Notes under the pieces: generated by a model
Databases searched by the model: none
The model's input: only the letters and a program-made list of their open reading frames with translations
What the model was told of the DNA's origin: nothing
Program-made: the position numbers and the translations under genes
From: CAVUCH01 sp963763095
Lineage (GTDB): Bacteria > Acidobacteriota > Vicinamibacteria > Vicinamibacterales > JAENWD01
Reading direction: 5' to 3'
Assembly (NCBI GenBank): GCA_963763095.1
Contig: CAVXNR010000013.1
Location: 124,001-188,000 of the forward strand
Length of the DNA: 64,000 bases
Shown here: in pieces, positions 1-9,573 of the stretch
Position numbering within the stretch: the first letter of the stretch is position 1
Layout of the letters: each line of letters starts with the position of its first letter

Positions 1-326
1 CGGCGCCCCTGATGAAATGGATGTACGACATGTACATCGCCGACCCCGGCAAACGAAAGGACATCCATGCCTCGCCGCTGCGGGCGAGTATCGAGGAGCT
101 GAAAGGATTGCCCACGGCACTCATCCAGGTCGCCGAGAACGACATCCTCCGGGACGAAGGCGAGGCATACGGACGCAAGCTGGACGAAGCCGGTGTCGAA
201 GTCACAACCATCCGTTACGATGGGATGATCCACGATTTCGGTCTGCTGAACGGGCTCGCGAACGAACCCGGGACGAGGTCTCTCTGCCGCCATGCCGCGG
301 CGGAGCTCAAGGAGCGCTTGGAATAA
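1..326 (+). CDS. alpha/beta hydrolase (fold-3 esterase/lipase), C-terminal part
   Basis: Only the last ~108 residues lie in the window; the reading frame is open from the left edge, so the start is outside. The piece carries the acid and base of the catalytic triad in family context: Asp in AENDILRDEG and His in GMIHDF. The nucleophile elbow and oxyanion HGG motif must lie upstream. The family (hormone-sensitive-lipase type) hydrolyses short acyl esters, usually in the cytoplasm; the substrate here is unknown. It ends cleanly in TAA before a gene-poor stretch. Confidence 0.85.
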   Translation, partial: APLMKWMYDMYIADPGKRKDIHASPLRASIEELKGLPTALIQVAENDILRDEGEAYGRKLDEAGVEVTTIRYDGMIHDFGLLNGLANEPGTRSLCRHAAAELKERLE

Positions 327-869
327 CGCACGCGCGGAGCTTCGGACATCCGACGGTCAAAGCCGTCGGATGTCCCACGGCGGAACGCGTCGGCGGGGTG
401 GAACTGGCCGGGAGAAGGGTTTCGGACCGTGCGCATCATGCGGCGCGGACTTCACCGGGGATCTCCCGAGTCCACGAGCGTTCGAATCCCGTTGCGGAAT
501 CGAACCCGTGGCCGTGGGCGATAAGTAAAACAGTCACGCGGAACATGCTGCGTGGAAGCGCCTTCGTCGGCGTTTCAGGTTCTTGATCTGGCGAGCCAAG
601 CTACCCTTTAGGTCTCATCGCGAAGATTCAGACGCGGAGCGCCGCAGACGCCTCGGTGGATGCGCGCGCCTCGGCGCCGAGGGTCGCAGGTTCACATTTC
701 GTGCCCACGACTCCTCAACCGCATCCTCGCGCAGGAGCGTCGCTCTCACAACGGCCGGGCTCACGGCCGGGCTCACGCCCGCGCTCGGGGCCCTGCTGAC
801 CACCGCGGCGCGCTGCTTCAACTGCGCCCACCATGGCGCCCCCTTCGGGAGATTTCCTGAGACATCTTG
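327..869. other. gene-poor stretch, no supported gene
   Basis: About 540 bases between the esterase end and a transposase remnant. The frames that stay open here are arginine-rich and look like GC-driven shadows. No tRNA cloverleaf, strong hairpin or promoter was recognised. It may be decayed mobile-element DNA, since the next recognisable sequence is a truncated transposase. Confidence 0.5.
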
Positions 870-1187
870 CAACTGTGGAAGACCGTCAAAGCGCATCAGA
901 TCGCAACATCCTGTGAACGACTGATCGGCACGATGCGGCGGGAGTGTCTCGACTGGCTGATCCCCATCCACGAGGAACATCTCCGACGGATCCTTCGTGA
1001 GTGGGTGACTCATTACAATCGGGGTCGTCCCCACGCCAGCCTCGGACCTCGGATTCCGCACCCGAGAACCGAACTCAGCGGGTTCGTGTCGAACGGTCGT
1101 CGCCTCTCCGAACAACTTCGGGTGGTCGCGACGCCGATTTTGGGCGGGCTCCATCATGAATATCGCCTGGCGCGCGACGCGGCGTAA
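870..1187 (+). pseudogene. IS3-type transposase remnant (integrase core, C-terminal end)
   Basis: The frame encodes the end of a DDE integrase core: CERLIGTMRRECLDWLIP followed by HYNRGRPHASLG, the typical rve C-terminus that carries the third catalytic acidic residue region. The helix-turn-helix half and the first two Asp residues are missing, and no upstream frame supplies them. The fragment cannot be an active transposase. No flanking terminal repeats were found. Confidence 0.75.
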
Positions 1188-1460
1188 CGCGCACGAATGC
1201 ACGCCCTGCGAATTTTACGGATCACAGGTCGATCTGCGCGGCCGCGGCTCGAAGGACAAGACGCTGCTACCGGCCGCCACAGCACAGCATCGCAAGGTCG
1301 GGATCCGATTCGAGCGCCTCGCGCTGTTGCAGACGAGTCTTGCCGATCCGAGGACCGGGTGTTTGAGCGTGGCTCCGGATCGATGCGATGATGTCGTCGA
1401 TACCTTCGTCTGATAGATTCCACGCCTCGCGTCTGGTTTCATCCGTGTGAGGAGATCAGC

Positions 1461-1751
1461 ATGAAGCCACTCGAACGGCTGACCCCCCGCGTTAACGTCC
1501 GAAGCGGAATCATCGTTTGTGCTGCGATCGTTGTTCTGGCGCTCTCGTCTACATCCGCTCGACGAGTGGGACCGTCCGTCATCGCGGCGAGTGTCGTCGG
1601 TGTGCCGTTGGCCGCGCCGGCCGCTGCCGAAGCCATCGACACCATCCGGCCGTTCCGGGTCAACTTACCGGGGCCAGACCTCGGCGATCTCCGCCTACAC
1701 CGACAGGGTGTTCTCGACAGGGTCAACGTCCACGAACAGAAGAGAGGACTT
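1461..1751 (+). pseudogene. epoxide-hydrolase-like N-terminal remnant joined in frame to msrA
   Basis: This 97-codon stretch starts with a plausible export signal (hydrophobic run IIVCAAIVVLAL, then an Ala-rich region ending near AAAEA). It continues with IRPFRVNLPGPDLGDLR, which resembles the start of the epoxide hydrolase N-terminal domain. The homology stops after about 25 residues, the hydrolase body is absent, and the frame runs without a stop into msrA at 1752. I read it as a truncated gene left by a deletion. A translated secreted fusion is possible but less likely, because msrA has its own ribosome binding site. Confidence 0.5.
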
Positions 1752-2273
1752 ATGACGAGCAGCAAGCTCGAACGTGCCGTACTTGCCGGAGGGTGCTTCT
1801 GGGGCATGCAGGACCTCATCCGCAAGCTGCCAGGCGTCGTCCACACACGTGTCGGATACACAGGCGGCGATGTGCCGAACGCGACCTATCGCAACCATGG
1901 ATCTCACGCCGAAGCCATCGAGATCGAGTTTGACCCGGCACGTATCAGCTATCGCGACGTTCTGGAGTTGTTCTTCCAGATTCACGATCCGACCACGTTG
2001 AACCGCCAGGGCAACGACGTCGGAACTTCCTATCGTTCGGAGATCTTTTATGTCTCCGAGGCGCAGCGCGACGAGGCACTGCGAACAATCGACGATGTCA
2101 ACGCCTCCGGCCTGTGGCCAGGCCGAGTTGTAACGAAGGTCTCGCCGGCCGGCGACTTCTGGACAGCGGAGCCCGAGCACCAGGACTATCTCGAGCGCTA
2201 CCCGAATGGCTATACCTGCCACTTCCCGCGGCCTGGCTGGAAACTGCCCCGGCGCACCGCTGTGGCCAGATAA
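1752..2273 (+). CDS. msrA: peptide-methionine (S)-S-oxide reductase MsrA
   Basis: Reduces the S epimer of methionine sulfoxide in oxidised proteins, regenerated by thioredoxin. The 173-residue product has the GGCFWG active site with the sulfenic-acid-forming Cys15, followed by the family core (GVVHTRVGYTGG, HAEAIEIEFDP, SEIFY, AEPEHQDYL). Length is normal for a stand-alone MsrA; no MsrB domain is attached. The ATG at 1752 is preceded by GAGAGGA, which favours it over the in-frame start at 1461. The resolving Cys is probably the one in NGYTCHFPRPGW. Confidence 0.92.
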   Translation: MTSSKLERAVLAGGCFWGMQDLIRKLPGVVHTRVGYTGGDVPNATYRNHGSHAEAIEIEFDPARISYRDVLELFFQIHDPTTLNRQGNDVGTSYRSEIFYVSEAQRDEALRTIDDVNASGLWPGRVVTKVSPAGDFWTAEPEHQDYLERYPNGYTCHFPRPGWKLPRRTAVAR

Positions 2274-2521
2274 CCTACGGCCGAACTGATTGTGTCCTAC
2301 TGGATCGACTGCTGGGCAGTTGGTGAAAGGGCGCGCTCTACTCCGAGGTGAACCGTACGGCGCTCGCCTACTCCGACGTGGCTATCAGGCCATTCGCGAG
2401 GCAACATGCGCATTGTTGTACTTGCGGCGCGCCAGTTGGTGGACACGTCTTCGGAGATAGTCCAGGCAATGCAGACCTAGACTCGGCAATGACCGATGCC
2501 ATCAAGCGATTGGAGCATGCA

Positions 2522-3422
2522 ATGAACACGTTCGAACAACCGATGACAACGCCTGCTGCCGGGATGAAAGGCTCGGGATCGCCCGCGAACTTCAGCGCCC
2601 GTCGCCAGGCATTCCGGACGCTGCATGAGGCGGGCTGCTTCGTGATTCCGAATCCGTGGGACGTCGGCTCCGCACGGTACCTGCAGCATCTCGGATTCCC
2701 CGCACTGGCCACCACCAGCGCGGGCTTTGCGTTCTCGCAGGGGCTGCCGGACTCCGAAGTCGCACTCTCCCGCGACCGGAACCTGACGTACATCGCCGAC
2801 ATCACGGCTGCGGTCGACGTTCCGGTGAACGCGGACTTCGCGTCCGGCTACGGGAGGGCACCGCAAGAGGTCGCCGATAGCGTGACGCGCTGCGTCGCAA
2901 CTGGCGTCGCGGGATTGTCGATCGAGGATGCCACCGGCGATCTTCGTCGCCACTCTACGACCTGCCGCTCGCGGTCGAGCGCGTTCACGCTGCACGTCAG
3001 GCGATCGATCAGTCACGCGGCGACGTCCTGCTGACGGCCAGGGCGGAGTGCTACCTTGTCGGCCATCCTGATGCGCTCCGCGAGTCGGCTCGACGTCTGC
3101 AAGCGTACGCCGAAGCGGGCGCGGACGTGCTCTTCGCGCCTGGCCTCCACGAGCCCGCGGAGATCGAGCGCTCGTCGAGGCGGTTCGGCCGAAGCCGATC
3201 AACCTCCTGGTGAACCGCGACAGTGGCTTGAGCGTCGCCGACATCTCGGCCCTCGGCGTGCGCCGCATCAGCGTTGGCGGCGCGTTAGCCCTTGCCGCAT
3301 GGACCGGCTTCACGCGCGCAGCGCAGTTGTTGAAGTCGGAGGGGAGTTTCGCAGGCCTCGCGAACGTGGTGCCGTACGGCGATATCAACGGCTTCTTCAC
3401 GACCGACTACCGTGCGCGCTAG
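2522..3422 (+). pseudogene. isocitrate lyase/PEP mutase-family protein, two frameshifts
   Basis: Three frames join into one ~300-residue protein of the ICL/PEPM superfamily (2-methylisocitrate lyase/oxaloacetate decarboxylase-like). Visible blocks are CFVIPNPWDVGSARYLQ, ATTSAGFAFSQG, VNADFASGYG and SIEDATGD in the first frame; LTARAECYLVG and GADVLFAPG in the second; NLLVNRDSGLSV and RRISVGGALALAAW in the third. The shifts fall near 2940-2955 and near 3172 (one base missing in the Ile-Glu-Arg-Leu stretch). The Mg-binding Asp/Glu positions are kept. It may be an intact gene with sequencing indels. GGAG precedes the ATG at 2522. Confidence 0.7.
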
Positions 3423-3478
3423 ACTGTGGGAGCGCGACCGGCGGGAGCACACCGAGTACAACGGGTAAGGATAGAGGA

Positions 3479-4254
3479 TCAACCTATCGTCGCGTCCACA
3501 AGCAGCAGGAGGCCGAAACCGAAGGCGGCGAGCAAGCCGGAGAAACGCGGACTGTTGTGGAAGGCCTCGGGAATCATCGTTTCCGCAGCCTCGCCAGCAG
3601 TGCTCCGGCTCCAAAGGCCTGCAGCCGCCGTGGCCACGCCTGACTGAGCGAACCGAACCCTACATACCCTGCCACGATTGCTACCGTTGCCCCGATTGCG
3701 ATCGCACTCCAGACAAAAAAATGTAGAGGTAGCTGCGACCGGCAGCCCGCAACCCCGCTGTGCTCGACAACGCTACGGGAACGTTGCCTACTGATAATGC
3801 GATCACCAGCGCGAGGGGGACGGCCGGATCCCGCAGGGCGATTCCCAACACCATCGCCTCAGGGGCCGCGTCAAGCGCGTTTGCCGAGTGCGATGGCTAC
3901 CCCGCTGCCAGGCTGCTGCGACTCGGCCGGTTGCTGAATACACTCGCCGCACCGCTTGCGGTGAGCGGCACCGAACCGCGCGAGAAGGGCGTTGCTCGCA
4001 CTGAACACGGCTGCCCCAAGCACCAGTAACAGTGCCGCTGCCATTGGCCCGGCGATCCGGATCGCATCCGCGGCCAGCTTGAGGGACACACCGGCGAGCA
4101 GCAGTCCCGCCCCTACCGACATGCCCATCGCGATGGCCCGGTGCGGCATCCGGGAGAATGATCCGGCGATCGCGCCGAGCAGCAGCCCGACCGAGGGCAC
4201 GGTGCCCAACGCCAGGGCAGCCCAGCTTGGATTTGGAAGAAGAAGCCGGGCCAA
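3479..4254 (-). pseudogene. ZIP-family metal transporter-like membrane protein, three frameshifts
   Basis: Read on the minus strand, the first ~125 residues (MARLLLPNPSWAALALG, then hydrophobic helices) run into a stop. Correcting one base beside AAA near 3885, one in a seven-T run near 3715, and one near 3580 restores a ~255-residue polytopic protein: LGNALDAAPEAMVLGIA, VIALSVGNVPVALSS, ETMIPEAFHNSP. The PEA motifs in helices are typical of ZIP transporters, which move divalent cations into the cytoplasm. Two of the three breaks are at homopolymers, so indel error is a good alternative to true decay. Confidence 0.65.
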
Positions 4255-4259
4255 ACGAC

Positions 4260-4583
4260 AAAGACAGCACGAGGCTGAGGCCTGAGTCAGAGGCGGCGTA
4301 TCGGGCGATTGACCTGCACTTCCACGACCTCCGGCACGAAGGCGGCTCGCGCCTGCTAGAGGCAGGTTGGCCCGTGCACTACGTGCAGCACATGCTCGGA
4401 CACGCGTCGCTTCAGCAGACGAGCACCTACCTCAACGCGACGCTCCGAGGACTGCACGAGTCAATGCGGAATCTCAATCAATCCCGCACCGCTTGCAAAC
4501 CGCTTGCAAAAACACCCGTCCGCCGCTTCCGGCCTGTTCGCAAGCAGGCTCCCGTCAGAAACGGGAAGTCCCGTCTTCACTGA
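4260..4583 (+). pseudogene. tyrosine recombinase remnant (catalytic C-terminus)
   Basis: The frame keeps the last part of a phage-type integrase: FHDLRHEGGSRLLEAG (HxxR box), HYVQHMLGHASLQQTS and the nucleophile region TYLNATLRGL. The N-terminal arm-binding and core-binding domains and the first catalytic Arg/Lys are absent; the frame upstream is antisense to the ZIP gene. It abuts the ZIP gene start (4254) head to head. This is a remnant of an integrated element, not a functional integrase. Confidence 0.75.
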
Positions 4584-4711
4584 CTCTCGTAGTTGGCGGG
4601 GTGTCTGGGACGAGTTTCGCAACTGGTTCGGGCTGGGCCTGCAGGCCCGCGAAAGGCGATGAAACTCGTCAGTGAATGATTTTCGACCCTGGCTCATTCG
4701 CGGCGGCGGGA

Positions 4712-5969
4712 TCAGCAGTTCCGGCACCTCGCGACAATCAGGGTCATGTCGTCGCGCTGTTCCTGCGGGCTGAAGCGGCGGACTCCGTCGTATATGGCGG
4801 CGATCAGATCTTGTGGCGGCAGGTCACGATGTGCGTGCAGCGTCTCGACGAGCCGTCCTTCCCCGAACTCGTCGTCGTGGGCGTCGAACGCCTCGGTGAT
4901 CCCATCAGTGTAGATCGCCAGAAGATCTCCAGCGGAGAGCCGGAGCTCCGCCGTTCGGCACTCCCACGTGGAGAACAGGCCCAGCACCGTTGCCGTCGGC
5001 TCGAGCCGTTCGACTTCGCCGGCGCGTCGCAGGACCAGCGCCGGCAAATGTCCGCAGTTCGCGTAGCGCAGGCGTCCCGCTCGGTCGTCGAACTCCGAAT
5101 AGAAAAAGGTCGCGTAGGCATCGTCGGCCTGTACTCTCGTAAAAGAGCCGGTTCACGGTCTGCAGAAAGCGCTCGGGCTGATCGACCGCAGTGGCGCATT
5201 GACTCCGCAGGTTGGCCTGAAGGTTGGCCATCAGCAGCGCGGCAGGCATGCCCTTGCCGGCGATGTCGCCGATGACCAGCCCCAGACGGTCCCGCCCAAG
5301 ATCGAGGAAATCGTAGTAGTCGCCACCCACCCGGCGCGTCTGGACGCATGCGCCTGCGTACTCCAGCGTGCGCATCGGCGGAAGTCGCTGAGGAAAGAGC
5401 CGCGCCTGCACCTGCATGGCGATCTCGAGCTCGTGGGCGGCGCGCTGCTCGGCCTCCTGCTTCTCGGCGGCGGCGCGACGTTGCGCCTCAACCGCGCGGC
5501 TGACCTCATCGAAGCTGACCAGGGCGAACGAGTTTCGATCGACGTCCTCGAAGCGCGTGAAGACGCCGCCCCACGCGGATCGGTCCTGTCCGGTTGTCGT
5601 GTGCACTGACGATTGATCAGCTTCAACGCCCGTCTGCTCGTAGACGACCCGTCGCAGACGTGGTGCGGTTCGGAAACGAACGCCACGCCGCCGCCACTCG
5701 GTGTAGGTGGCGGGCAAATCCTCGGTCACGAACGCGACCTGTGTCGCGCGGCCGACGAGCCGGACCTGGGGAGAGTCGGGCTTGGCCTCGATCAGCGTCA
5801 GCACTGCAGCCCCGTCGGGCGGAGCCACCGCCAACAACCGCTCACCGGACCCGACGCGAGCGTCGAAGGCGATGTGGAATCCGAGCTTGTTCAGGTAGAA
5901 GTCCAGACTTCGCGCCTGATCTTTGACGTAGATGTTCACTGCGTGGACACGGAGGTAGGGATCCGCCAT
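4712..5969 (-). CDS. VOC domain fused to SpoIIE/RsbU-type PP2C phosphatase, one frameshift
   Basis: Residues ~1-140 form a glyoxalase/VOC fold (LRVHAVNIYVKDQARSLDFY, AFVTEDLPATYTEWRRRG). A short coiled segment rich in Ala, Glu and Gln follows, then a SpoIIE serine phosphatase: LEIAMQVQARLFPQ, GGDYYDFLDLG, VIGDIAGKGMPAALLMA, and GDLLAIYTDGITEAFD with RDDMTLIVARC at the end. The metal-binding Asp residues are present. The frame breaks near 5120 (one G too many); across it the protein reads ESTADDAYATFFYSEFDD. Such phosphatases usually dephosphorylate anti-sigma antagonists; a STAS protein lies 21 kb away. The VOC part may be a sensor, which is inference. Start ATG 5969, or TTG 5975. Confidence 0.82.
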
Positions 5970-6065
5970 GGTCAACGTTGCTCAGTTGTGGTAATCGACC
6001 ACTGGTATTCTACGGGACGGACGACGTCATGCTGCGAGAACAGGTGAAGATCGAAGGAGACAGCC

Positions 6066-6860
6066 GTGGATCTTGGATTGAAGAGCAAAGTCGCGGTCGT
6101 CACCGGTGCGAGCAAAGGCATCGGTCTCGCCGTCACGAAGGCGTTGGTGGCGGAAGGCGCGCGAGTGATTGCCGGCGCGCGTGACGTCGGGAGCGAGCTC
6201 AGGTCCCTCGCCGAGGGTGGTGCAGTCGACGCCGTGTCTATTGATCTGGCCACGCCAGGCGGTCCGCAGGCATTGGTTGCCGAAGCACAGAAATACGGTG
6301 GTCTTGACGTCGTCGTCAACAATCTCGGTGCCGTCGCGCTGAGACTCGAAGGATTTGCGAGTGTGACCGACGATCAATGGCTGTCGTCGTTCAACCTGAA
6401 CTTCATGGCCGCCGTGCGGACAACGCGCGCGGCGTTGCCGCTCCTGGCGCAGCGAGGTGGTGGCGCCATCGTAACCGTCAGCTCTGTGAATGCGTTTCTT
6501 CCGGACCCTGGCATCATCGACTACTGTGCAGCCAAGGCCGCACTGACGAATTTCTCCAAAGCGTTGTCCAAGGAGCTCGGTCCCAGGGGCATCCGCATGA
6601 ACACGGTGAGCCCAGGCCCGGTCGAGACCGCGCTTTGGCTCGGGCCGGACGGCGTCGCGGCGACTGTGGCAAAGAATGCGGGAGTGGACTTCGAGACAGC
6701 AAAGCAGCAGGTCGTCGCATCGCAGGGTGGCTTCGCAACCGGGCGGTTCACCCGTCCCAATGAAGTGGCAGACCTCGTGCTGTTCCTCGCCAGCGATCGT
6801 TCAGGCAATATCACAGGAGCAGACTTCGTCATCGACGGAGGGCTGATCAAGACGCTCTGA
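6066..6860 (+). CDS. SDR-family NAD(P)-dependent oxidoreductase
   Basis: A 264-residue classical short-chain dehydrogenase, predicted cytoplasmic. The Rossmann Gly motif TGASKGIG is near residue 14, NNLG (in place of NNAG) follows strand 4, a catalytic Ser lies in VTVSSVNAF, and the active-site pair is YCAAK. The C-terminus ends GADFVIDGG, as in FabG-like members. The start is GTG 6066 with GAAGGAG seven bases upstream. The substrate cannot be read from sequence. Confidence 0.9.
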   Translation: MDLGLKSKVAVVTGASKGIGLAVTKALVAEGARVIAGARDVGSELRSLAEGGAVDAVSIDLATPGGPQALVAEAQKYGGLDVVVNNLGAVALRLEGFASVTDDQWLSSFNLNFMAAVRTTRAALPLLAQRGGGAIVTVSSVNAFLPDPGIIDYCAAKAALTNFSKALSKELGPRGIRMNTVSPGPVETALWLGPDGVAATVAKNAGVDFETAKQQVVASQGGFATGRFTRPNEVADLVLFLASDRSGNITGADFVIDGGLIKTL

Positions 6861-6904
6861 CGGTGACGCTGTCGAGAAATTGGTCTTCGTCGCTGCTTAT
6901 TGGC

Positions 6905-7108
6905 TGGCGGGGTCGACGGGATCGTGCCCGCTCGCCGAGTCCACGGACGCGGCGGCGTGCCTGAGGACGTCGATCGCGTCAACGGACCGAGCAAGCGAGG
7001 GGTGTTGGCGGGGTCGACGGGACTCGTGCCCGCTCGCCGCGTCCACCGGACGCGGCGGCGTGCCTGAGGACGTCGATCGCGTCAACGGACCGAGCAGAGC
7101 GAGGGAGT
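6905..7108. repeat. tandem ~102-bp duplication including the tRNA-Asp 3' end
   Basis: Two near-identical units (6905-7005 and 7006-7108) each begin with TGGCGGGGTCGACGGG, the complement of the 3' end of the tRNA-Asp gene that starts the third copy at 7109. Each continues with ~85 bases containing GCGGCGGCGTGCCTGAGG and GCGTCAACGGACCGAGCA. The true tRNA sits at the right end, so the array lies just downstream of the tRNA in its own direction of transcription. Confidence 0.9.
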
Positions 7109-7185
<77 letters not shown>

Positions 7186-7261
7186 GAACGTGAAGACCTT
7201 CGCAACGTGCGGCGGCGGTCCGCCTGGTTGTCACACCGCAGGCGGGCTGGCGAGCGAAGGC

Positions 7262-7337
7262 TGGTGGGCGGTACAGGACTCGAACCTGTGACAGCCGGCG
7301 TGTAAAGCCGGTGCTCTACCAACTGAGCTAACCGCCC
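7262..7337 (-). tRNA. tRNA-Val (TAC)
   Basis: A 76-nt cloverleaf on the minus strand: acceptor GGGCGGT with ACCGCCC, D arm TAGCTCAGTTGGTAGAGC, anticodon loop TTTACAC giving TAC, and T arm with AGGTTCGAGTCCT. Discriminator A plus an encoded CCA. It lies 76 bases from tRNA-Asp in the same orientation, so co-transcription is likely. Confidence 0.96.
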
Positions 7338-7513
7338 GGCTGTCTGCCGTGCCCGTACGCACCACCGAAAGACCACTGATCTTAGCTGGTGATCCCGGGG
7401 ACCGTCAATGACGCAGGCTCAGTGCCGTGGGCGCCACTCTGCACGCGGTGTGTCCGGGTGGCGATCGGGATCCACCGCAAGCGAGCGGCGCCACCGGCAA
7501 GGGCGCGAAGACT

Positions 7514-8041
7514 TCATCGCGGCGGCCAGAATGCGGCTTTCAAGGCCAGCAGCCCGATCGCGACGAGCAGCCCGACAAGCGCGCGGTACTCCTTGTTGCG
7601 CCACGCGCGGTCGAGGCTGAAGCGGCGCGCCATCTCCGGCGCGCGACGCTCCGCGTACGCGGCGTATTCGTCCCCGAAGCGGCCGCGGAGAAAGGCCTCT
7701 TCGGTGCGGACGGCCGCGGAGATCGTGCTGCCCATGTAGAGAGCCACCAGCGCGGCGACCGCCCACGATCCGGCGCCGATCGCGACCCCCGCAGCCATCA
7801 CTGACGAGCCGACGTACAACGGATGCCGTGTATACCGGTACGGTCCTGACCGCGTGACCTCGCGGCTCTTCTCGAGGTGACCGGCGGCCCAGATCCGAAT
7901 CGATTCTCCCAGCACACCCACCGCGGCGCCCGCCGCGATCGTCCGCCACGTCGGGCGGGCGAGCACCACTACGCACGCGCCGAACACGAAGCCGAGAGGC
8001 ACGCGCAGCCGGGCCAGGCGCTGCAGGACGGTCGTCGTCAC
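7514..8041 (-). CDS. isoprenylcysteine carboxyl methyltransferase-like membrane protein
   Basis: About 175 residues with four or so hydrophobic helices and the family signature GPYRYTRHPLYVGSSVM, which binds S-adenosylmethionine; EEAFLRGRFGDEYAAYAER follows. Bacterial members methylate unknown small-molecule or lipid substrates in the inner membrane. GTG 8041 overlaps the waaC stop by four bases (GTGA), so the gene is translationally coupled to waaC and ends the lipopolysaccharide operon. In the raw frame it looks fused to waaC; that fusion comes from the waaC frameshift. Confidence 0.85.
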   Translation of the reverse strand: MTTTVLQRLARLRVPLGFVFGACVVVLARPTWRTIAAGAAVGVLGESIRIWAAGHLEKSREVTRSGPYRYTRHPLYVGSSVMAAGVAIGAGSWAVAALVALYMGSTISAAVRTEEAFLRGRFGDEYAAYAERRAPEMARRFSLDRAWRNKEYRALVGLLVAIGLLALKAAFWPPR

Positions 8042-9010
8042 ACCGCGAACCGTCGCTCGATGGCGGCGCGGACGTCGGCGGTGCTGATCCGCTCGATGCA
8101 GGGACGATCCGCGCGGCTGCAGCGGCGCTGATGATGGCAGTCGCACTCCGTGTTGCGGGAGAGCGAGACGTCTTCGGGACGCCACGGGCCGTTCCGTACC
8201 GGGACTTGTGGGTCCATACAGCCCCACGATCGGCGCCCCAACGGCGGCGGCGAGGTGGAGCGGACCCGTGTCGCCCGACACCATCAGCCGGGCGCCGCGC
8301 GCGAGCGCGAGCACGTCGCCGATTCGCGTGGGCGGCGCAAGCCTTGCCGCGCCGGCAGACGCGGCCACGACCTGGCTCGCCAGATCGAGCTCCTGGGGTC
8401 CCCAGAGCACGATCGACGGCGTGCGATGGACCTCCTGCAGCCACGCCGCGATCTCGCCGAACGCCGCCGGCGGCCACCGCTTGTTCGGCCAGGCAGCTCC
8501 GGGGTTGAGCAGCGCATAGGGTCCGTCGATGATCGGCCCGGGAGGCACGTCGAAGGGAAACGAGATCTGGGAGACGTCCACCCCGAGCGCGGCCGCGAGC
8601 TGCAGGTTCTTTTCGATCACGTGATGCCCGCGCGGGATGTCCCGGCGCTCGCGGTAGAAGACCGCCGCCGCGCGCTCGCGCAGCACGTCCCGCGAGAAGC
8701 CGATCACGCGAGCTGCGCCCGAGAACCGCGCGAGCACGGCGGACTTGAGGAGCCCCTGGAAGTCGAGGGCCGCGTCGTACCGCTCGCCGCGCAGCCTTCG
8801 CAGCACGGCCGGCAGCTCGCGCCAGTTGCCCGCAGGATCGACCGAGATGCGCCCGTTGATCCCGCGCACGAGATCCACGACCTCGCGGTGCCGGGCGTCG
8901 ACGAGCCAGTCGATCTGCGCCGACGGCATGGCACGCCGCAGCGCCGCCACCGCCGGCATCGCGTGCACGATGTCGCCGAGGGCACCGAGCCGGACGACCA
9001 GGATCTTCAT
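8038..9010 (-). CDS. waaC: ADP-heptose:LPS heptosyltransferase I-type (glycosyltransferase 9), one frameshift
   Basis: Transfers L-glycero-D-manno-heptose from ADP-heptose to the lipopolysaccharide inner core on the cytoplasmic face. Visible: N-terminal VRLGALGDIVHAMPAV, donor-site region LLNPGAAWPNKRWPP, and the GT9 block GDTGPLHLAAAVGAPIVGLYGPT. One extra G near 8210 shifts the frame; corrected, it continues RNGPWRPEDVSLSRN and a Cys cluster (CDCHHQRRC) to the stop at 8038. The ATG at 9010 overlaps the rfaE2 stop (ATGA). Type I versus II is assigned from order and motif only. Confidence 0.82.
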
Positions 9011-9489
9011 GGTGCGGGCGGCACGGTGTCGCGCACGCGTGCGAGCAGCCCCCGCGTGGAGTGGTCCTTCGGGTCGCCAACGATAGCCGTGCGCCCGCCG
9101 TACGACGCCACAAGCGCCCGTTCCGGCACGGACTCGACGGTGTAGTCGGTGCCCTTGCAGTGCACATCGGGCTTGATCGCCTGAAGCACGTCCCCGACCG
9201 TCTCGCCACCGAAGATCACGACGTAGTCCACGCCCCTGACGGCTGCGACGAGCTCCGCGCGGTCGGGCGCCGACATGATCGGGCGGCCGGCTCCCTTCAG
9301 CCTGCGCACCGAGGCATCGTCATTCACGGCCACGACGAGGCGGTCGGCCTCTCCGGCGGCGCCCTGCAGGTAGCGCACGTGCCCGACGTGGAGGACGTCG
9401 AAGCAGCCGTTCGCGAGCGCCACGGTTCGACCCGCGGCGCGATCGGCGGCGATTCGGGCCGTCAGGTCGGACAGGGACACGACTGGCAT
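9007..9489 (-). CDS. rfaE2: D-beta-D-heptose 1-phosphate adenylyltransferase
   Basis: Makes ADP-D-glycero-D-manno-heptose from heptose-1-phosphate and ATP, one of the last steps of ADP-heptose synthesis. The 160-residue protein is a stand-alone cytidylyltransferase-fold domain equal to the C-terminal half of HldE: NGCFDVLHVGHVRYLQ (HxGH nucleotide site), VAVNDDASVRRLKG, and the later HSTRGLLARV (family STT/STR region). The ATG at 9489 is chosen over an in-frame start at 9687, because the extra 66 codons would translate a palindromic repeat and low-complexity sequence. Confidence 0.9.
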   Translation of the reverse strand: MPVVSLSDLTARIAADRAAGRTVALANGCFDVLHVGHVRYLQGAAGEADRLVVAVNDDASVRRLKGAGRPIMSAPDRAELVAAVRGVDYVVIFGGETVGDVLQAIKPDVHCKGTDYTVESVPERALVASYGGRTAIVGDPKDHSTRGLLARVRDTVPPAP

Positions 9490-9573
9490 CGCTGAAATTG
9501 TAGGCTGCCATGGGTGCCGACGGGAATTGGGTGCGGGCTCTGGGTCCCGCCGGGACTCTCTTGCGGGGTCGTG

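Noticed and set aside
455..515. tRNA-like T-loop strings (GTTCGAATCCC, and GGGTTCGATTCC on the other strand)
   Set aside because: The stems beside the loops do not pair and no anticodon or acceptor arm can be built on either strand.
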